From: Oligoflexales bacterium
Lineage (GTDB): Bacteria; Bdellovibrionota_B; Oligoflexia; Oligoflexales; Bog-1112
NCBI GenBank assembly: GCA_017985985.1
Contig: JAGNWK010000007.1
Coordinates: forward strand, 1-57,687
Direction of reading: 5' to 3'
DNA: 57,687 nucleotides
The notes under the pieces were generated by a model. It worked only from the letters and a program-made list of their open reading frames with translations. It ran no database searches and was not told the origin of the DNA. The position numbers and the translations under genes were made by a program. The number at the start of each line of letters is the position of its first letter. Positions within the stretch are counted from its first letter, which is position 1. Below are positions 42,675 to 51,421 of this stretch, piece by piece.

Positions 42675-43664
42675 TTAGCGAACGAGCATGTCTTTCACAA
42701 TCTCGCGTTCAGCCAGCAATTCCTGCGTTGTTATCTCAATTTTGGATTTAGCAAACGGGGAGAGGGAAATGTTCGGGACGATTTCGTAGTCTCCTGTGCC
42801 ATTGGAGCGCAGAGGGAATGAAAAGATGAGGCCCTTTGGGATTCCGTAAGATTTCCCGTCGGAAGGAACGGCGCAGGAGAAAAAATCTCCTTCGGGTGTC
42901 TTTTGAATGAGGTTTCGGATGTGGGCAACGCAGGCCTCTGAAGCAGAAGCTGCAGAGGATTTCCCCCGAGCTTTAATGATCTCCGCTCCTCGCTGCTGGA
43001 CAGTTTTCAGGAAGTCATTTTCAAGCCACGAACGGTTATTGATGACCGATTCGGCAGGTTTTTTTGAGATAAGGGCATTTTCGAAGTCCGGGTACATGGT
43101 TGAGCTGTGGTTTCCCCACACAGCTAAGCGACGGACCTGGGAGAGTTCGACATTACTTTTTTTAGCAAGCTGCGCCCGAGCCCTATTTTCATCGAGAGCC
43201 ATCATGGCTGTAAATCTGCTAGCGGGCACTTCTTTTGCGTGGTGCTGTGCTATCAAGGCGTTTGTGTTGCAGGGGTTGCCAACGACGACAACACGCAGGT
43301 CAGAACTCGCTTGGTTGAGGGCCTTTCCTTGTTCGACAAAGATTTTCGCATTTTCTTTGATGAGATCATTACGTTCCATTCCTGGTCCTCTTGGTTTGGA
43401 ACCGACTAGAAGGGCCCAATCTACATTTTTGAAAGCCTCCGAGGCCTGGTCAAAGCAGTTTAAACTGAGGAGTGATTCAAAACCGCTGTCCTCAAGTTCC
43501 ATCATGACCCCTTCAGCGACCTTGGTGGCAACGGGTAATTCGAGGAGGTGAAGATGTATCCCTGTATCCTTGCCAAATACTTCTCCGGACGCTATGCGGA
43601 AGAGAAGACTGTATCCAATTTGTCCCGCCGCTCCAGTGAGTACAATTCGAAGCTGTTTTTTCAT
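42675..43664 (-). CDS. mdh: Malate dehydrogenase
   Basis: NAD-dependent oxidation of malate to oxaloacetate. The 329-residue sequence has [15 protein letters not shown] (NAD-binding Gly motif), [31 protein letters not shown] and [28 protein letters not shown] contains the catalytic His near residue 190. This is the cytosolic/group 2 MDH type used by many Proteobacteria. It is separated from the tRNA genes by about 90 bases and from the SR-rich gene by a dyad-containing region. Confidence 0.94.
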   Translation of the reverse strand: MKKQLRIVLTGAAGQIGYSLLFRIASGEVFGKDTGIHLHLLELPVATKVAEGVMMELEDSGFESLLSLNCFDQASEAFKNVDWALLVGSKPRGPGMERNDLIKENAKIFVEQGKALNQASSDLRVVVVGNPCNTNALIAQHHAKEVPASRFTAMMALDENRARAQLAKKSNVELSQVRRLAVWGNHSSTMYPDFENALISKKPAESVINNRSWLENDFLKTVQQRGAEIIKARGKSSAASASEACVAHIRNLIQKTPEGDFFSCAVPSDGKSYGIPKGLIFSFPLRSNGTGDYEIVPNISLSPFAKSKIEITTQELLAEREIVKDMLVR

Positions 43665-43761
43665 GACTGATGCCCCTAGTAAGAAGTCTAGAAAAGAGGA
43701 TAGAATGGAAAGGAACCTTGGAAAATCTATGTGAGGACGCCTAGTTTGTAAATGGAAACAA

Positions 43762-43789
43762 GAACTTTTTCTTGATCAAGATCATGTTC
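43762..43789. promoter_or_regulatory. 28-bp symmetric operator-like dyad
   Basis: GAAC (43762-43765), N4, TCTTGATCAAGA (43770-43781), N4, GTTC (43786-43789): all parts are symmetric about 43775.5. It lies between the divergent mdh and SR-rich genes, a typical place for a dimeric repressor site. No regulator identified. Confidence 0.45.
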
Positions 43790-43884
43790 TTCAACTATAT
43801 TCATGGCGGAATTCTAGCTTAAAGCTCCTTCTCCGAACCATACAAGATGAGCATGTAAACATACGAGGCGTTAGTACCGAACTC

Positions 43885-44946
43885 ATGGAAGAATTTTACG
43901 AGATTTTTGAAGAAGAAGAGAAGACAACTTTAAAACAACACTATCGGAGTGTGGCAGGGCAGGAGGTTGGTAAAGACTTTTTTATTTACGCCTGCCTAGA
44001 GGCTGAGCACACTTTGAAAAATGTGGGTGAAGGGTGTACGAGCGTAAATCTTCCTGAATGGAGTGGGCTCTCTTCTTCGCCGACTCCTCCTCTTCAAGAA
44101 TTGTTCCAATGGTACGCTGATCGTATTCCCGAGCTTGGCCAAACGGATCCGATTGATTATGAGTTATGTCAAACGATCGTACTCCCTTTTGTTAAACTCA
44201 CGCATGATTTAGCTAAATATATGCAATTAAGGGGGGTTATGTCTTTGCCTCCCCGCCTAGCAGAAGGGACCGTGGATGAAAAATCTACGCCGTTCTGGAC
44301 GGAAATTGATTCTTACTTGTCAAAACTTTTCCCTGCTCGATTTGTCCCCATGTGTGCTTATTTGACGTGGAGATATGCTCCGCGTCGGACTTCGTCCTGG
44401 GATCTGGCAAGCCTGCCTCCAGTAGGTCGCTTCTTCCGTGTTTTGCGTGATGGTTCTCGTCGAAAAGAACCATCGAATCGAGAGCCTGATCCGGCTTCTG
44501 TACCTCCTAGAGACGAGTTGCCTAGAGGGGAGTCCTCTCGTGAGGAGGGGGAAGCACTAAGTGACAAGTTAGCAGATAGCGGGAGTTCAAGACCTCATCA
44601 TCGCGCTCCATCTTCTCCTAGGGATTCACATGAAGATCGCAGTCGGCCAGCTCGAGACTCGCACGAGGATCGCAGTCGATCTCGCAGGCCCCAGCGGTCT
44701 AGAGATGATCAGGGGGATGAGCGGGCCAGAGAGATCGAACGCCTTGCTCTTCTTGAAGTCGAAAAGGCTGCTCTTGCCATAAAAAAGCAGCCATCTATGG
44801 CAGAATATAGGCTGAAACCTCAGAACAGCTACATAAGAAGACTTCAGCACTCTCGTGTCGGTGAACTGGGCTTGCACTCTGCTTCAGTAGGCGAAAATGA
44901 GCAGAGAGCTGTTCTAATTACCCGAAACGAGAGCGAAACTGACTAA
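43885..44946 (+). CDS. Unknown protein with an Arg/Ser-rich (SR-like) domain
   Basis: 353 residues with a weak ribosome-binding site. Residues about 1-190 are a folded-looking, acidic domain (FYEIFEEEEKTTLKQHY) with no recognised family. Residues about 190-285 are low-complexity, rich in Arg, Ser, Glu and Asp, with a tandem repeat of DSHEDRSR (44623-44646 and 44656-44679) and RSRSRRPQRSR. The two repeat copies differ only at synonymous positions, which suggests the peptide is kept by selection. The rest is a helical, charged tail. No signal peptide is seen. SR-type composition is rare in bacteria; the protein could bind nucleic acid or be an effector, both inference. Confidence 0.6.
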   Translation: MEEFYEIFEEEEKTTLKQHYRSVAGQEVGKDFFIYACLEAEHTLKNVGEGCTSVNLPEWSGLSSSPTPPLQELFQWYADRIPELGQTDPIDYELCQTIVLPFVKLTHDLAKYMQLRGVMSLPPRLAEGTVDEKSTPFWTEIDSYLSKLFPARFVPMCAYLTWRYAPRRTSSWDLASLPPVGRFFRVLRDGSRRKEPSNREPDPASVPPRDELPRGESSREEGEALSDKLADSGSSRPHHRAPSSPRDSHEDRSRPARDSHEDRSRSRRPQRSRDDQGDERAREIERLALLEVEKAALAIKKQPSMAEYRLKPQNSYIRRLQHSRVGELGLHSASVGENEQRAVLITRNESETD

Positions 44947-45032
44947 GGGGTGTTTCTTACCCGCGTGTCTTGTTTTGGCTCTATACCTCTGGACTTTGCT
45001 CGAGGTGGTGGGGATTTACCTGATAGGAAGAA

Positions 45033-45187
45033 CGTCACCCCGAGCCAACCTGTATAAGTATTCATGGCAGGCCTCGTGATTGCGAGAGAAGCGAAGCAAT
45101 CTCCGTGTAAAGGCAAGATTGCTTCGCTTCTCTCGCAATCACGAAATCATAATATTTAGACAGGTTGGAGCGAAGTCAAGGGGTATC
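45033..45187. repeat. Copy D of the palindromic element, perfect 28-bp stem, nested in the outer repeat
   Basis: Left outer part CGTCACCCCGAGC and right outer part GCGAAGTCAAGGGGTATCG flank inner terminal repeats CCAACCTGT...ACAGGTTGG. The core stem, 45075-45102 with 45116-45143, is 28 bp without mismatch around the 13-base loop CCGTGTAAAGGCA. GAGC occurs at both borders (left CGAGC, right GGAGC), consistent with a 4-bp target duplication. The rest of 44947-45247 shows no gene. Confidence 0.85.
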
Positions 45188-45247
45188 GTACCTTAACCGA
45201 ATGACATTGGAGGTCAGGTGACAAACACTCCTCAAACACCAGGACGA

Positions 45248-45955
45248 CTAGAGCTCAACTTGCTGTTCATCCTCCTGCCCCGTGCTGAACGAAAGAGGAA
45301 GGGATCCCTCCGAAGATCCTTCCTCTTCCAGAGTTTTCAAGGCTTCCTTGATGATTTCTCTTTGCGGCTGAAAAGACTCCAGCGGGGGGAGTTGAGATAG
45401 GTCTGCGAGGCCATAGACCCGTAGAAACTCCTCGGTGGTGCCAAATGTTAGGGGTCTTCCTACAATAGATTTTCTACCAAGACAGCAAATAAGCTCCCGT
45501 TCGAGCAGGTTCTTAATGATGCTCCCCGCATCGACGCCTCGAATAAATTCGATATCAGCTCGGGTTACGGGCTGTCTGTAGGCGATGATGGCGAGAGTCT
45601 CCTGAGCCGAGCGTGATAGGGGCCGGGGTTTTCCAGAGAACATTCGTTCCATAAGAAACGCAGTTGCAGGGATGGTCTTCAGCTGGAAGCCTTTACTTGT
45701 TTCCAGGTGGAACCCTCCACCTCTTTGTTCGTAGAACAGTTTGATCTGCTCTAGTTCCGCAGAGATCTTTTTGATGGTGGCGGCATCATCCCTAAGGATT
45801 TCATAAATCTCGCTCAATTTTAGCGGTTTAGCCGAAGCTAGTAAGATGGCCTCTAGTCGACTTGTAAGCGACAGTTCAGGCGGTGGTTTGACAGCTGCCT
45901 TTTCTGTCAAATCAGTATCTGTCGACAGCAGAGTGTCCTCATAAGGTTTGTCCAT
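45248..45955 (-). CDS. scpB: Segregation and condensation protein ScpB
   Basis: Winged-helix partner of the SMC-ScpA kleisin complex in chromosome condensation. 235 residues with LEAILLASAKPLKLSEIYEI (first wHTH), AQETLAIIAYRQPVTRADIE and IRGVDAGSIIKNLLERELI (second wHTH), and GRPLTFGTTEEFLRVYGL, all typical. It starts 17 bases inside the end of scpA, with AGGA in the scpA tail as ribosome-binding site, implying translational coupling. The C-terminus is a short charged tail. Confidence 0.94.
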   Translation of the reverse strand: MDKPYEDTLLSTDTDLTEKAAVKPPPELSLTSRLEAILLASAKPLKLSEIYEILRDDAATIKKISAELEQIKLFYEQRGGGFHLETSKGFQLKTIPATAFLMERMFSGKPRPLSRSAQETLAIIAYRQPVTRADIEFIRGVDAGSIIKNLLERELICCLGRKSIVGRPLTFGTTEEFLRVYGLADLSQLPPLESFQPQREIIKEALKTLEEEGSSEGSLPLSFSTGQEDEQQVEL

Positions 45956-46805
45956 GTTCAGATCCTGGTGATTTGGGTGGAGTTATGAGAGGCCTTGCTA
46001 CAGGGGGTTGATACAGAGGTTCTGGATCGAGTTCATCGAAGTCCTCCAGCTCTTCGATAGAGACTATCGAGGTGTGATAGACCCAGAGGGGGGACCCTGT
46101 TTCTTCTTGATGGATTTTTATCTTACGCTCAGCGACAAGTTGGAGAAGAGCTAGAATATAGGCTACGAGTTCGTAGCGGGTGTTTATTTTTGCGTAGAGC
46201 CGTTGCAACATGAACGCTCTTGCCTTTTCTGCAAACTCCGTGATTTTCTCGATAACCTTCTCGAGGGATAGGGCTTCGGTCGAGACCTTTACTTTATTCG
46301 GTCGTCGTTCGTTCAGCGTCACAAGCAGGTGCTCATACATAAAGAGGAGGACGACTGGTTGTCCACATAAGGGCTGAGTGGAGTTTTCATACTCAGTGCA
46401 GATACTTTTCCAAGCTTGGGAGGGGGTTTCCAGCAAGCCGACTTGCTGGCATTCCAACAGGTGGACAGCAGCTCCCTTGAAAAGAGCGTAGTCTAGGAGT
46501 CGCTGCTTGAGAGAATTGATAGATTCGTCTATTTCCAGATCTTCTTCCGGATTGAGACCAGATCCGTGGCCTGCTGGGAGTAGCTGCCTTGCTTTGATAG
46601 CTATGAGGGTTGCGGCTATTTCCATGAAGGATGACGATTCAGTGAGGTCTTTGAACTGAATCAGACGAAGGTGATGCAAGTACTGGGATGTAAGGTCCTG
46701 TAAGTTCACTTGGAAAATATCCATCTCCTGCACCTTAATGAGGTGAAGCAGAAGATCCAGAGGGCCTTCGAAGTGATCTAATCTGACAAAATAGTGAGAC
46801 GCCAT
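45939..46805 (-). CDS. scpA: Segregation and condensation protein ScpA (kleisin)
   Basis: Kleisin bridging the SMC heads. 288 residues; the N-terminal helical motif FEGPLDLLLHLIKVQEMDI is the SMC-neck-binding signature, and TSQYLHHLRLIQ with ATLIAIKARQLLP follows. The C-terminal winged helix includes LVAYILALLQLVAERKIKI. The ribosome-binding site is weak. It is divergent from the M14 peptidase gene across a 216-base region containing an operator-like dyad. smc itself is not in the window. Confidence 0.94.
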   Translation of the reverse strand: MASHYFVRLDHFEGPLDLLLHLIKVQEMDIFQVNLQDLTSQYLHHLRLIQFKDLTESSSFMEIAATLIAIKARQLLPAGHGSGLNPEEDLEIDESINSLKQRLLDYALFKGAAVHLLECQQVGLLETPSQAWKSICTEYENSTQPLCGQPVVLLFMYEHLLVTLNERRPNKVKVSTEALSLEKVIEKITEFAEKARAFMLQRLYAKINTRYELVAYILALLQLVAERKIKIHQEETGSPLWVYHTSIVSIEELEDFDELDPEPLYQPPVARPLITPPKSPGSEHGQTL

Positions 46806-46936
46806 TTGGCATTTTCTGATATCTTGGGGTTATCCGTACTCTCATCGATGCTGGGCACTCGTGCTTGTCATCAGGACCTTATTGTGAGCTTGAGAACATC
46901 CCTTGAGCTCGAGTCTATGCAGGTGCTGTGTAGTCT

Positions 46937-46959
46937 TTGCATAGGCTTTGACTATGCAA
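46937..46959. promoter_or_regulatory. 8-bp inverted repeat between scpA and the M14 peptidase gene
   Basis: TTGCATAG (46937-46944) and CTATGCAA (46952-46959) form a perfect dyad with a 7-base spacer; a third half-site CTATGCA is at 46915-46921. This resembles a dimeric repressor binding site with an extra half-site. No further signal is clear in 46806-47021. Confidence 0.45.
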
Positions 46960-47021
46960 GCTAATAAGTTTACAAGCCTTCAACTGATTGTGAACAATCC
47001 ATTTTTTGGTGATGAGAAACC

Positions 47022-48137
47022 ATGATTAGACGACCATCTTATCATTCTGTCTATACACTCTCAATAAAGACTAGTGAAAAGTTAAGAGATAAAGTTAGGA
47101 CCCATTGCGCTGTGAGTATGCGGAACCATTGGGGGTCTCTTCTCTTGCTGGTCCTTTTGGGGTCATTTTTTGTTTTTCCCGAAGCTGTCCTCGCTCGTGA
47201 GATGTGGGGGGGGGCAGGATTCTTAGTCGCAAGTCCCCTCGAGAGAGCTTACGTGAAACTTCCGTTTGCTTCCGAGGGTAATAGGGATCTCTTTGCTATT
47301 GGGAAAGAAGATGAGAAGGGAGCGATCGACAAGCTCTGTAGCTTGCTTGTGAAGGAATTTAAGCGGTATGGTTGGCACGAAGATCCTTGCCTCCATGTTC
47401 AATGGCAAACGGAGCTGAAAACAAATTTAGGGCACCCTCTGATCTATGCTGTTTTTGGAGAGGGTCCAGATACGACCCTGATTTTGGGAGGAGTTCACCC
47501 GGATGAGCTGAATCCAGTCCATCTTGCTTTTCGATTCGCTCGGTTTCTGCTTAAAAATCCTAATGAATACCAAGGGAAGGGTTTTCGAGTCGTCGTTGCT
47601 CCTCTTGTGAATCCAGATGGATTTTTTAAAACTAGGCCAAGTCGAACAAATCAAGGAAGGGTTGATCTTAATCGAAACTTTCTCACCCTAGACTGGTATG
47701 CGAAGGCACTGGACTCTTGGTTGAAACAAAGAAGGGCTGACCCTAGGTACTTTCCCGGGTTCTTCCCGAACACAGAAATAGAGACTATTTTCCAAACAGG
47801 GCTCGTAGAGAAATTTTCTCCAAGTAAAATCCTCTCCTTGCATGCTCCCCTTGGGTTTTATGACTATGACGGTCCTGGGGATCAAAAGCTTCATGTCGTG
47901 ACAACACTAGAGACAAAGGCGAGAGATTTCGCTAAAAAAGTTGCGGAGAAAAGTCGGAATTACAGGATAGCGGATCATTTCTTTTACCCCGGCTCTCTCG
48001 GTAATTATGCAGGGAATGAGCGTCATATCCCTACACTTACACTAGAGCTTCAGACGACCAACCCAGAAATGGTCAATAACTATTGGGATCAGTTTCTCCC
48101 AGGTTTTGTACAGTCCATTCAGTACTCATTACGGTAA
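47022..48137 (+). CDS. M14-family zinc carboxypeptidase, exported (MpaA-like)
   Basis: Zn-dependent peptidase. ILGGVHPDE near residue 155-163 gives the zinc-binding HxxE, and LVNPDGFFKTRPSRTNQGRVDLNRNF is the M14 substrate-binding block. LSLHAPLGFYDY supplies the third zinc His near residue 275, and LTLELQTTNP the catalytic Glu near residue 347. A hydrophobic signal segment, LLLLVLLGSFFVFPEAVLA, lies near residues 39-57. ATG 47115 would place it at the N-terminus, so the true start is uncertain between 47022 and 47115. MpaA relatives cut L-Ala-D-Glu-DAP peptides, fitting the recycling genes; specificity is inferred. Confidence 0.8.
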   Translation: MIRRPSYHSVYTLSIKTSEKLRDKVRTHCAVSMRNHWGSLLLLVLLGSFFVFPEAVLAREMWGGAGFLVASPLERAYVKLPFASEGNRDLFAIGKEDEKGAIDKLCSLLVKEFKRYGWHEDPCLHVQWQTELKTNLGHPLIYAVFGEGPDTTLILGGVHPDELNPVHLAFRFARFLLKNPNEYQGKGFRVVVAPLVNPDGFFKTRPSRTNQGRVDLNRNFLTLDWYAKALDSWLKQRRADPRYFPGFFPNTEIETIFQTGLVEKFSPSKILSLHAPLGFYDYDGPGDQKLHVVTTLETKARDFAKKVAEKSRNYRIADHFFYPGSLGNYAGNERHIPTLTLELQTTNPEMVNNYWDQFLPGFVQSIQYSLR

Positions 48138-48148
48138 TCAGGAATATT

Positions 48149-49306
48149 GTGAAAGAGATCTTAGATAAGTCACCCGACTCAAACGAATTCTGTCAACTTG
48201 CCCTCTCTGATTTTTGCTTCCAGCTGCCCGACTCTTTGGTAGCTCAGCATCCCCTTGCCGACAGACATTCTGCACGGATGCTTGTCCGCGTTGAGGATGG
48301 ATCTTTTTTAGAAAAAAAAGTCCATAATCTTAACGATTTATTGCCAAGAGAGGCTTTAGTGATATGGAATGATAGTAAGGTTTTCCCCTCTCGCCTCATG
48401 GGAAGAACAGAAAGCCATCGTATCTGTGAGATCTTCCTTCTGGGTAAGCCTTCTGCGTATGAGGGAGGAGCTTCCCTCTGCCGAGTTCTCGCTAAGCCAA
48501 ATAAGCATTTTAAAATAGGGTCGAAAGCTTATTTTGAGGAGGGGCTCATCGCTACTTTTGTAGATGAACAGATGGGCTCACGTAGCGTCGTGTTCTCGCG
48601 GTCTCCAGAGCAGATGGATGAGTGGCTTCACCGATTTGCCTTTACCCCACTTCCGCCCTATATTCAAAGGGAAAACCCTCTTCCTGGGGAACTTTCCGAG
48701 GATAAGCAGAGCTATCAAACTCTCTATGCAAAATTGGAGGGGTCGGTGGCCGCACCTACCGCAGGCCTGCATTTCTCCAGTGAACTTATGCAGTCTTTAC
48801 AAGAAAGAGATGTTCTTTTTAGGTCTGTGACCCTGCATGTCGGGGCGGGTACTTTTCTACCGGTGAGGACTCAGAACATCGAGTCCCATCAGATGCATGA
48901 AGAGAGATTTTTCTTTCCTATAGAGACTCTGCGAGAGATAGAAAAAGCCAAACTAGAAGGGCGGACGATAGTTGTCGTAGGGACGACGGCGTTGCGAGTT
49001 CTAGAGTCTATTCATCGGATGGCTGTTCAGCAAAGTCGATCTATCGGAAGCCTCACAGAACAGTGGTTGGAGACAACCCTTTTTATTCATCCTCAATCCA
49101 AAACGGATATCTACAAACCCTGGGCCTGTGATGTTCTCATGACGAACTTTCATCAGCCAGGATCCACTCTTTTTATGCTTATTTGTTCGCTGCTTGGTTT
49201 TGATGAAGCTCATCGATTCTATCAAAAGGCCATCGATCTTCAAATGCGCTTTTACAGCTACGGAGACAGCTCTCTTTTATGGCTGAAAAAATCCCCGTCA
49301 CCCTGA
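48149..49306 (+). CDS. queA: S-adenosylmethionine:tRNA ribosyltransferase-isomerase QueA
   Basis: Adds the ribosyl unit from SAM to the 7-aminomethyl-7-deazaguanine base in tRNA, forming epoxyqueuosine. I choose GTG 48149 (AGGAA 5 bases upstream), 12 bases after the peptidase stop; an ORF start at 48083 overlaps that gene. Motifs: FCFQLPDSLVAQHPLADRHSARMLV, VWNDSKVFPSRL-like VIWNDSKVFPSRL, APTAGLHFSSELM, VGAGTFLPVRTQ, and the C-terminal MTNFHQPGSTLFML and FYSYGD. About 385 residues, within the normal range. With queE in the same window the organism makes queuosine. Confidence 0.95.
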   Translation: MKEILDKSPDSNEFCQLALSDFCFQLPDSLVAQHPLADRHSARMLVRVEDGSFLEKKVHNLNDLLPREALVIWNDSKVFPSRLMGRTESHRICEIFLLGKPSAYEGGASLCRVLAKPNKHFKIGSKAYFEEGLIATFVDEQMGSRSVVFSRSPEQMDEWLHRFAFTPLPPYIQRENPLPGELSEDKQSYQTLYAKLEGSVAAPTAGLHFSSELMQSLQERDVLFRSVTLHVGAGTFLPVRTQNIESHQMHEERFFFPIETLREIEKAKLEGRTIVVVGTTALRVLESIHRMAVQQSRSIGSLTEQWLETTLFIHPQSKTDIYKPWACDVLMTNFHQPGSTLFMLICSLLGFDEAHRFYQKAIDLQMRFYSYGDSSLLWLKKSPSP

Positions 49307-49309
49307 CAG

Positions 49310-49537
49310 CCTGTCCAGGTATTCATCGCGAACCTTGTCATTGCGAGCGAAGCGAAGCAATCTCCGTGTAAAGGCAAGATGCTAGCTTTCGGCGCCCGGC
49401 TGTCGCTCCATCATCGTCAATTACGAGCTTACCTGTCCAGGTATTCATCGCGAACCTCGTCATTGCGAGCGAAGCGAAGCAATCTCCGTGTAAAGGCAAG
49501 ATGCTAGTTTTCGGCGCCCGGCTGTCGCTCCATCATC
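49310..49537. repeat. 106-bp direct repeat containing half elements and the 3' end of the HTH gene
   Basis: Copies at 49310-49415 and 49432-49537 are identical except for two or so bases, spaced 122 apart. Each has the left part of the dispersed element (CCTGTCCAGGTATTCATCGCG, CATTGCGAGCGAAGCGAAGC, CCGTGTAAAGGCAAGAT) fused to a segment that in the second copy is the last 11 codons and stop of the HTH gene. The right half of the palindrome is missing in both. A tandem duplication after an element-mediated rearrangement is the simplest reading. Confidence 0.8.
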
Positions 49538-50205
49538 TTGACAAGCAGGGTGAGATCTTCCACGTCTTGAGTCAGTTTGATGATCCTTTGATCTCGGACT
49601 TGAATTTCAGATTCTAGGGATCGGATTTTCTGTTCTAGGAGTGAAATTTGAGCATTGTTATTTTTTTCGAGAATTTTCTCATGTTCTTTTGCTGCGCGTA
49701 ACGTGGAGTCACAGAGATGAAGGAGCTCGTTTGTCTCAACAAGAAGGGTGGATCTGTCTTTGAGGGCAGAGTTGAGATGAGAGGGGATCATAGGATAGAA
49801 AGCGTTTTTGGAGGGTGTAGTAACATCAGATGAAGGTGTAAGGGATGGAAAGGAAGTATCCCCAGTCTGGGCATCATAGAGATGGCGCTGGTCTTCGATC
49901 TGAGAGGAATGCCCGCTGTCAGAACTAAGATATTCTCTTCTAAATTCCGGTCTTCTAAAGGGTGTTTTATCTATTTTCTGAACGGGAGATGCCGAGTATT
50001 CTCTCATGCCGCTAGCGCGAGGAGAGGGGGTCTCTCGGTTGGCTACGGGCTCTCTGAGGTGGGCCTTGTCGTGAAGGCAGATGTAGTATTTCCCCTCTTT
50101 CAATTCTGCAGACAGCCTGCCGGTTTTAATCCTCCGACGTACCGTCATGTCTGAGATGTTGAAATGCCGAGCGTACTCAACAATAGACAACCATTTATCT
50201 GCCAT
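49504..50205 (-). CDS. Helix-turn-helix (excisionase/MerR-type) DNA-binding protein with coiled-coil C-terminus
   Basis: About 233 residues from ATG 50205 (AAAGG upstream); ATG 50238 is possible but its ribosome-binding site is badly spaced. The N-terminus MADKWLSIVEYARHFNISDM plus TVRRRIKTGRLSAE forms an excisionase-like winged HTH. The middle is Pro/Ser-rich. The C-terminal about 60 residues (HEKILEKNNNAQISLLEQKI onward) form a coiled coil. The final codons, MMERQPGAEN and stop, lie within a tandemly duplicated segment. Putative transcription or chromosome-associated factor; target unknown. Confidence 0.7.
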   Translation of the reverse strand: MADKWLSIVEYARHFNISDMTVRRRIKTGRLSAELKEGKYYICLHDKAHLREPVANRETPSPRASGMREYSASPVQKIDKTPFRRPEFRREYLSSDSGHSSQIEDQRHLYDAQTGDTSFPSLTPSSDVTTPSKNAFYPMIPSHLNSALKDRSTLLVETNELLHLCDSTLRAAKEHEKILEKNNNAQISLLEQKIRSLESEIQVRDQRIIKLTQDVEDLTLLVKMMERQPGAEN

Positions 50206-50382
50206 GAACGAGAAACCTTTCAATCGAGTGAGCGTCATGCCTTTCGCTATTCTATCACGGGATGGAGGTGGGGTAGTGGGTAAGATTTAGCCTTCTGCAT
50301 TAAAGTTCCAGGAGGACTGACCGACGAGCTGAGAGCATGTTCATAAGTTTAAGTGATTGCCAGGGATAATGAGGGGAGAAAA

Positions 50383-51387
50383 ATGAGTCAATTTTTAAAA
50401 AATAAATGGAACAGAATGAGGGAGAAGATATCGTCAGTTCATAATCTTCTGATGATCATTTTAGTTCTTATCTATCTGCCAGCCTGTGCTTCTTGGTGGG
50501 GATCTAAAAAGCAAGAAGTGAAGGAACCTGAGTTGGCTGCTTCTTCCAAAGTTGAAGAACTTGACAACAATGAGAATTTAAATTCAGACGACGATGATAA
50601 GTCAGACTTGGCTCATGCTTTGACGATGGACAAAGGAACGCCAGTGGATGAGGCGATTTTAGCCCAAGCAGGAGTCCCTGCAGCAGCAGAACCTGATCTT
50701 CCTCCAGAGTCTAGTGCGAGTGCTGGAATGCCTGGGAGTGCAGAATCCCTAAAAGAACAAGGGGTGCTGCCTGGTGAGTTGCCTACTGCAACAGTGCCTG
50801 AGGTAGCCGCAACAGCAGTGCCTGAGGAAGGCCATGCTGCAGTTGAGCCTGATTCACAGCAAAGCACAAATGTTGAAAAAGAACCTACTTTGATAGAGCA
50901 AAAGGATTCAGTGGCAGAAGTACCATCAGATCTAAAATCAGAAGCTCCTGCGTCAGAATCCAATTCAGTTGGGGGATATTCTGCAGATCAGGATCATCTC
51001 TATTATGTTGTTGTGAGAGGAGACTCCTTATCCAAAATAGCTAAGAAAATATATGGGGATTTCCACCGATGGAAAGATATTTTGAAAATGAATCCATCTA
51101 TTAAAAATCCGTCCCGCATCTTTCCCGGTAAGGTTCTTGCTTATGTTGCAGATACCGAATCAGCTCAAGCTTTTGCTGAAAAATATAAGGAGAGTGAGAA
51201 GCAATCTGTTCTGACAAAAACGATTAAAACAGGGGACACATTGGCAGGAATTGCTCTTGAATCTTTGGGTGATATGGGATTTTGGCGATATATTTGGTTT
51301 AAAAATCGCAAAGCGATCAAGAGAGCGAATCTTATCTTTGTTGGTCAAGAGATCACGTTCAGTTCGTCGGTGACCCAAAGGGAGTAG
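50383..51387 (+). CDS. LysM-domain lipoprotein (paralogue of the 897-1790 product)
   Basis: 334 residues from ATG 50383, with GAGGGGAG just upstream; GTG 50353 is also in frame. The signal sequence ends YLPACASWW, a good lipobox. An acidic Ala/Pro/Glu linker leads to a LysM domain near residues 207-253 (VVRGDSLSKIAKKIYGDFHRWKD in part) and a second LysM-like unit near 278-330 (IKTGDTLAGIALESLGD). The same two-unit layout and linker composition occur in the gene at 0.9 kb. Probably outer-membrane anchored and peptidoglycan binding; role unknown. Confidence 0.85.
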   Translation: MSQFLKNKWNRMREKISSVHNLLMIILVLIYLPACASWWGSKKQEVKEPELAASSKVEELDNNENLNSDDDDKSDLAHALTMDKGTPVDEAILAQAGVPAAAEPDLPPESSASAGMPGSAESLKEQGVLPGELPTATVPEVAATAVPEEGHAAVEPDSQQSTNVEKEPTLIEQKDSVAEVPSDLKSEAPASESNSVGGYSADQDHLYYVVVRGDSLSKIAKKIYGDFHRWKDILKMNPSIKNPSRIFPGKVLAYVADTESAQAFAEKYKESEKQSVLTKTIKTGDTLAGIALESLGDMGFWRYIWFKNRKAIKRANLIFVGQEITFSSSVTQRE

Positions 51388-51421
51388 TCACTTTAAAGTT
51401 TAATTTGCCGATACGATATTT

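Noticed and set aside
42907..43551. 214-residue open frame antisense to mdh
   Set aside because: Long antisense shadow caused by codon bias of mdh; Arg/Ser/Ala/Leu-rich composition with no domain.
49310..49537. CRISPR-like direct repeats
   Set aside because: Only two copies, 106 bp long and with coding sequence in one; no short regular spacers and no cas genes.
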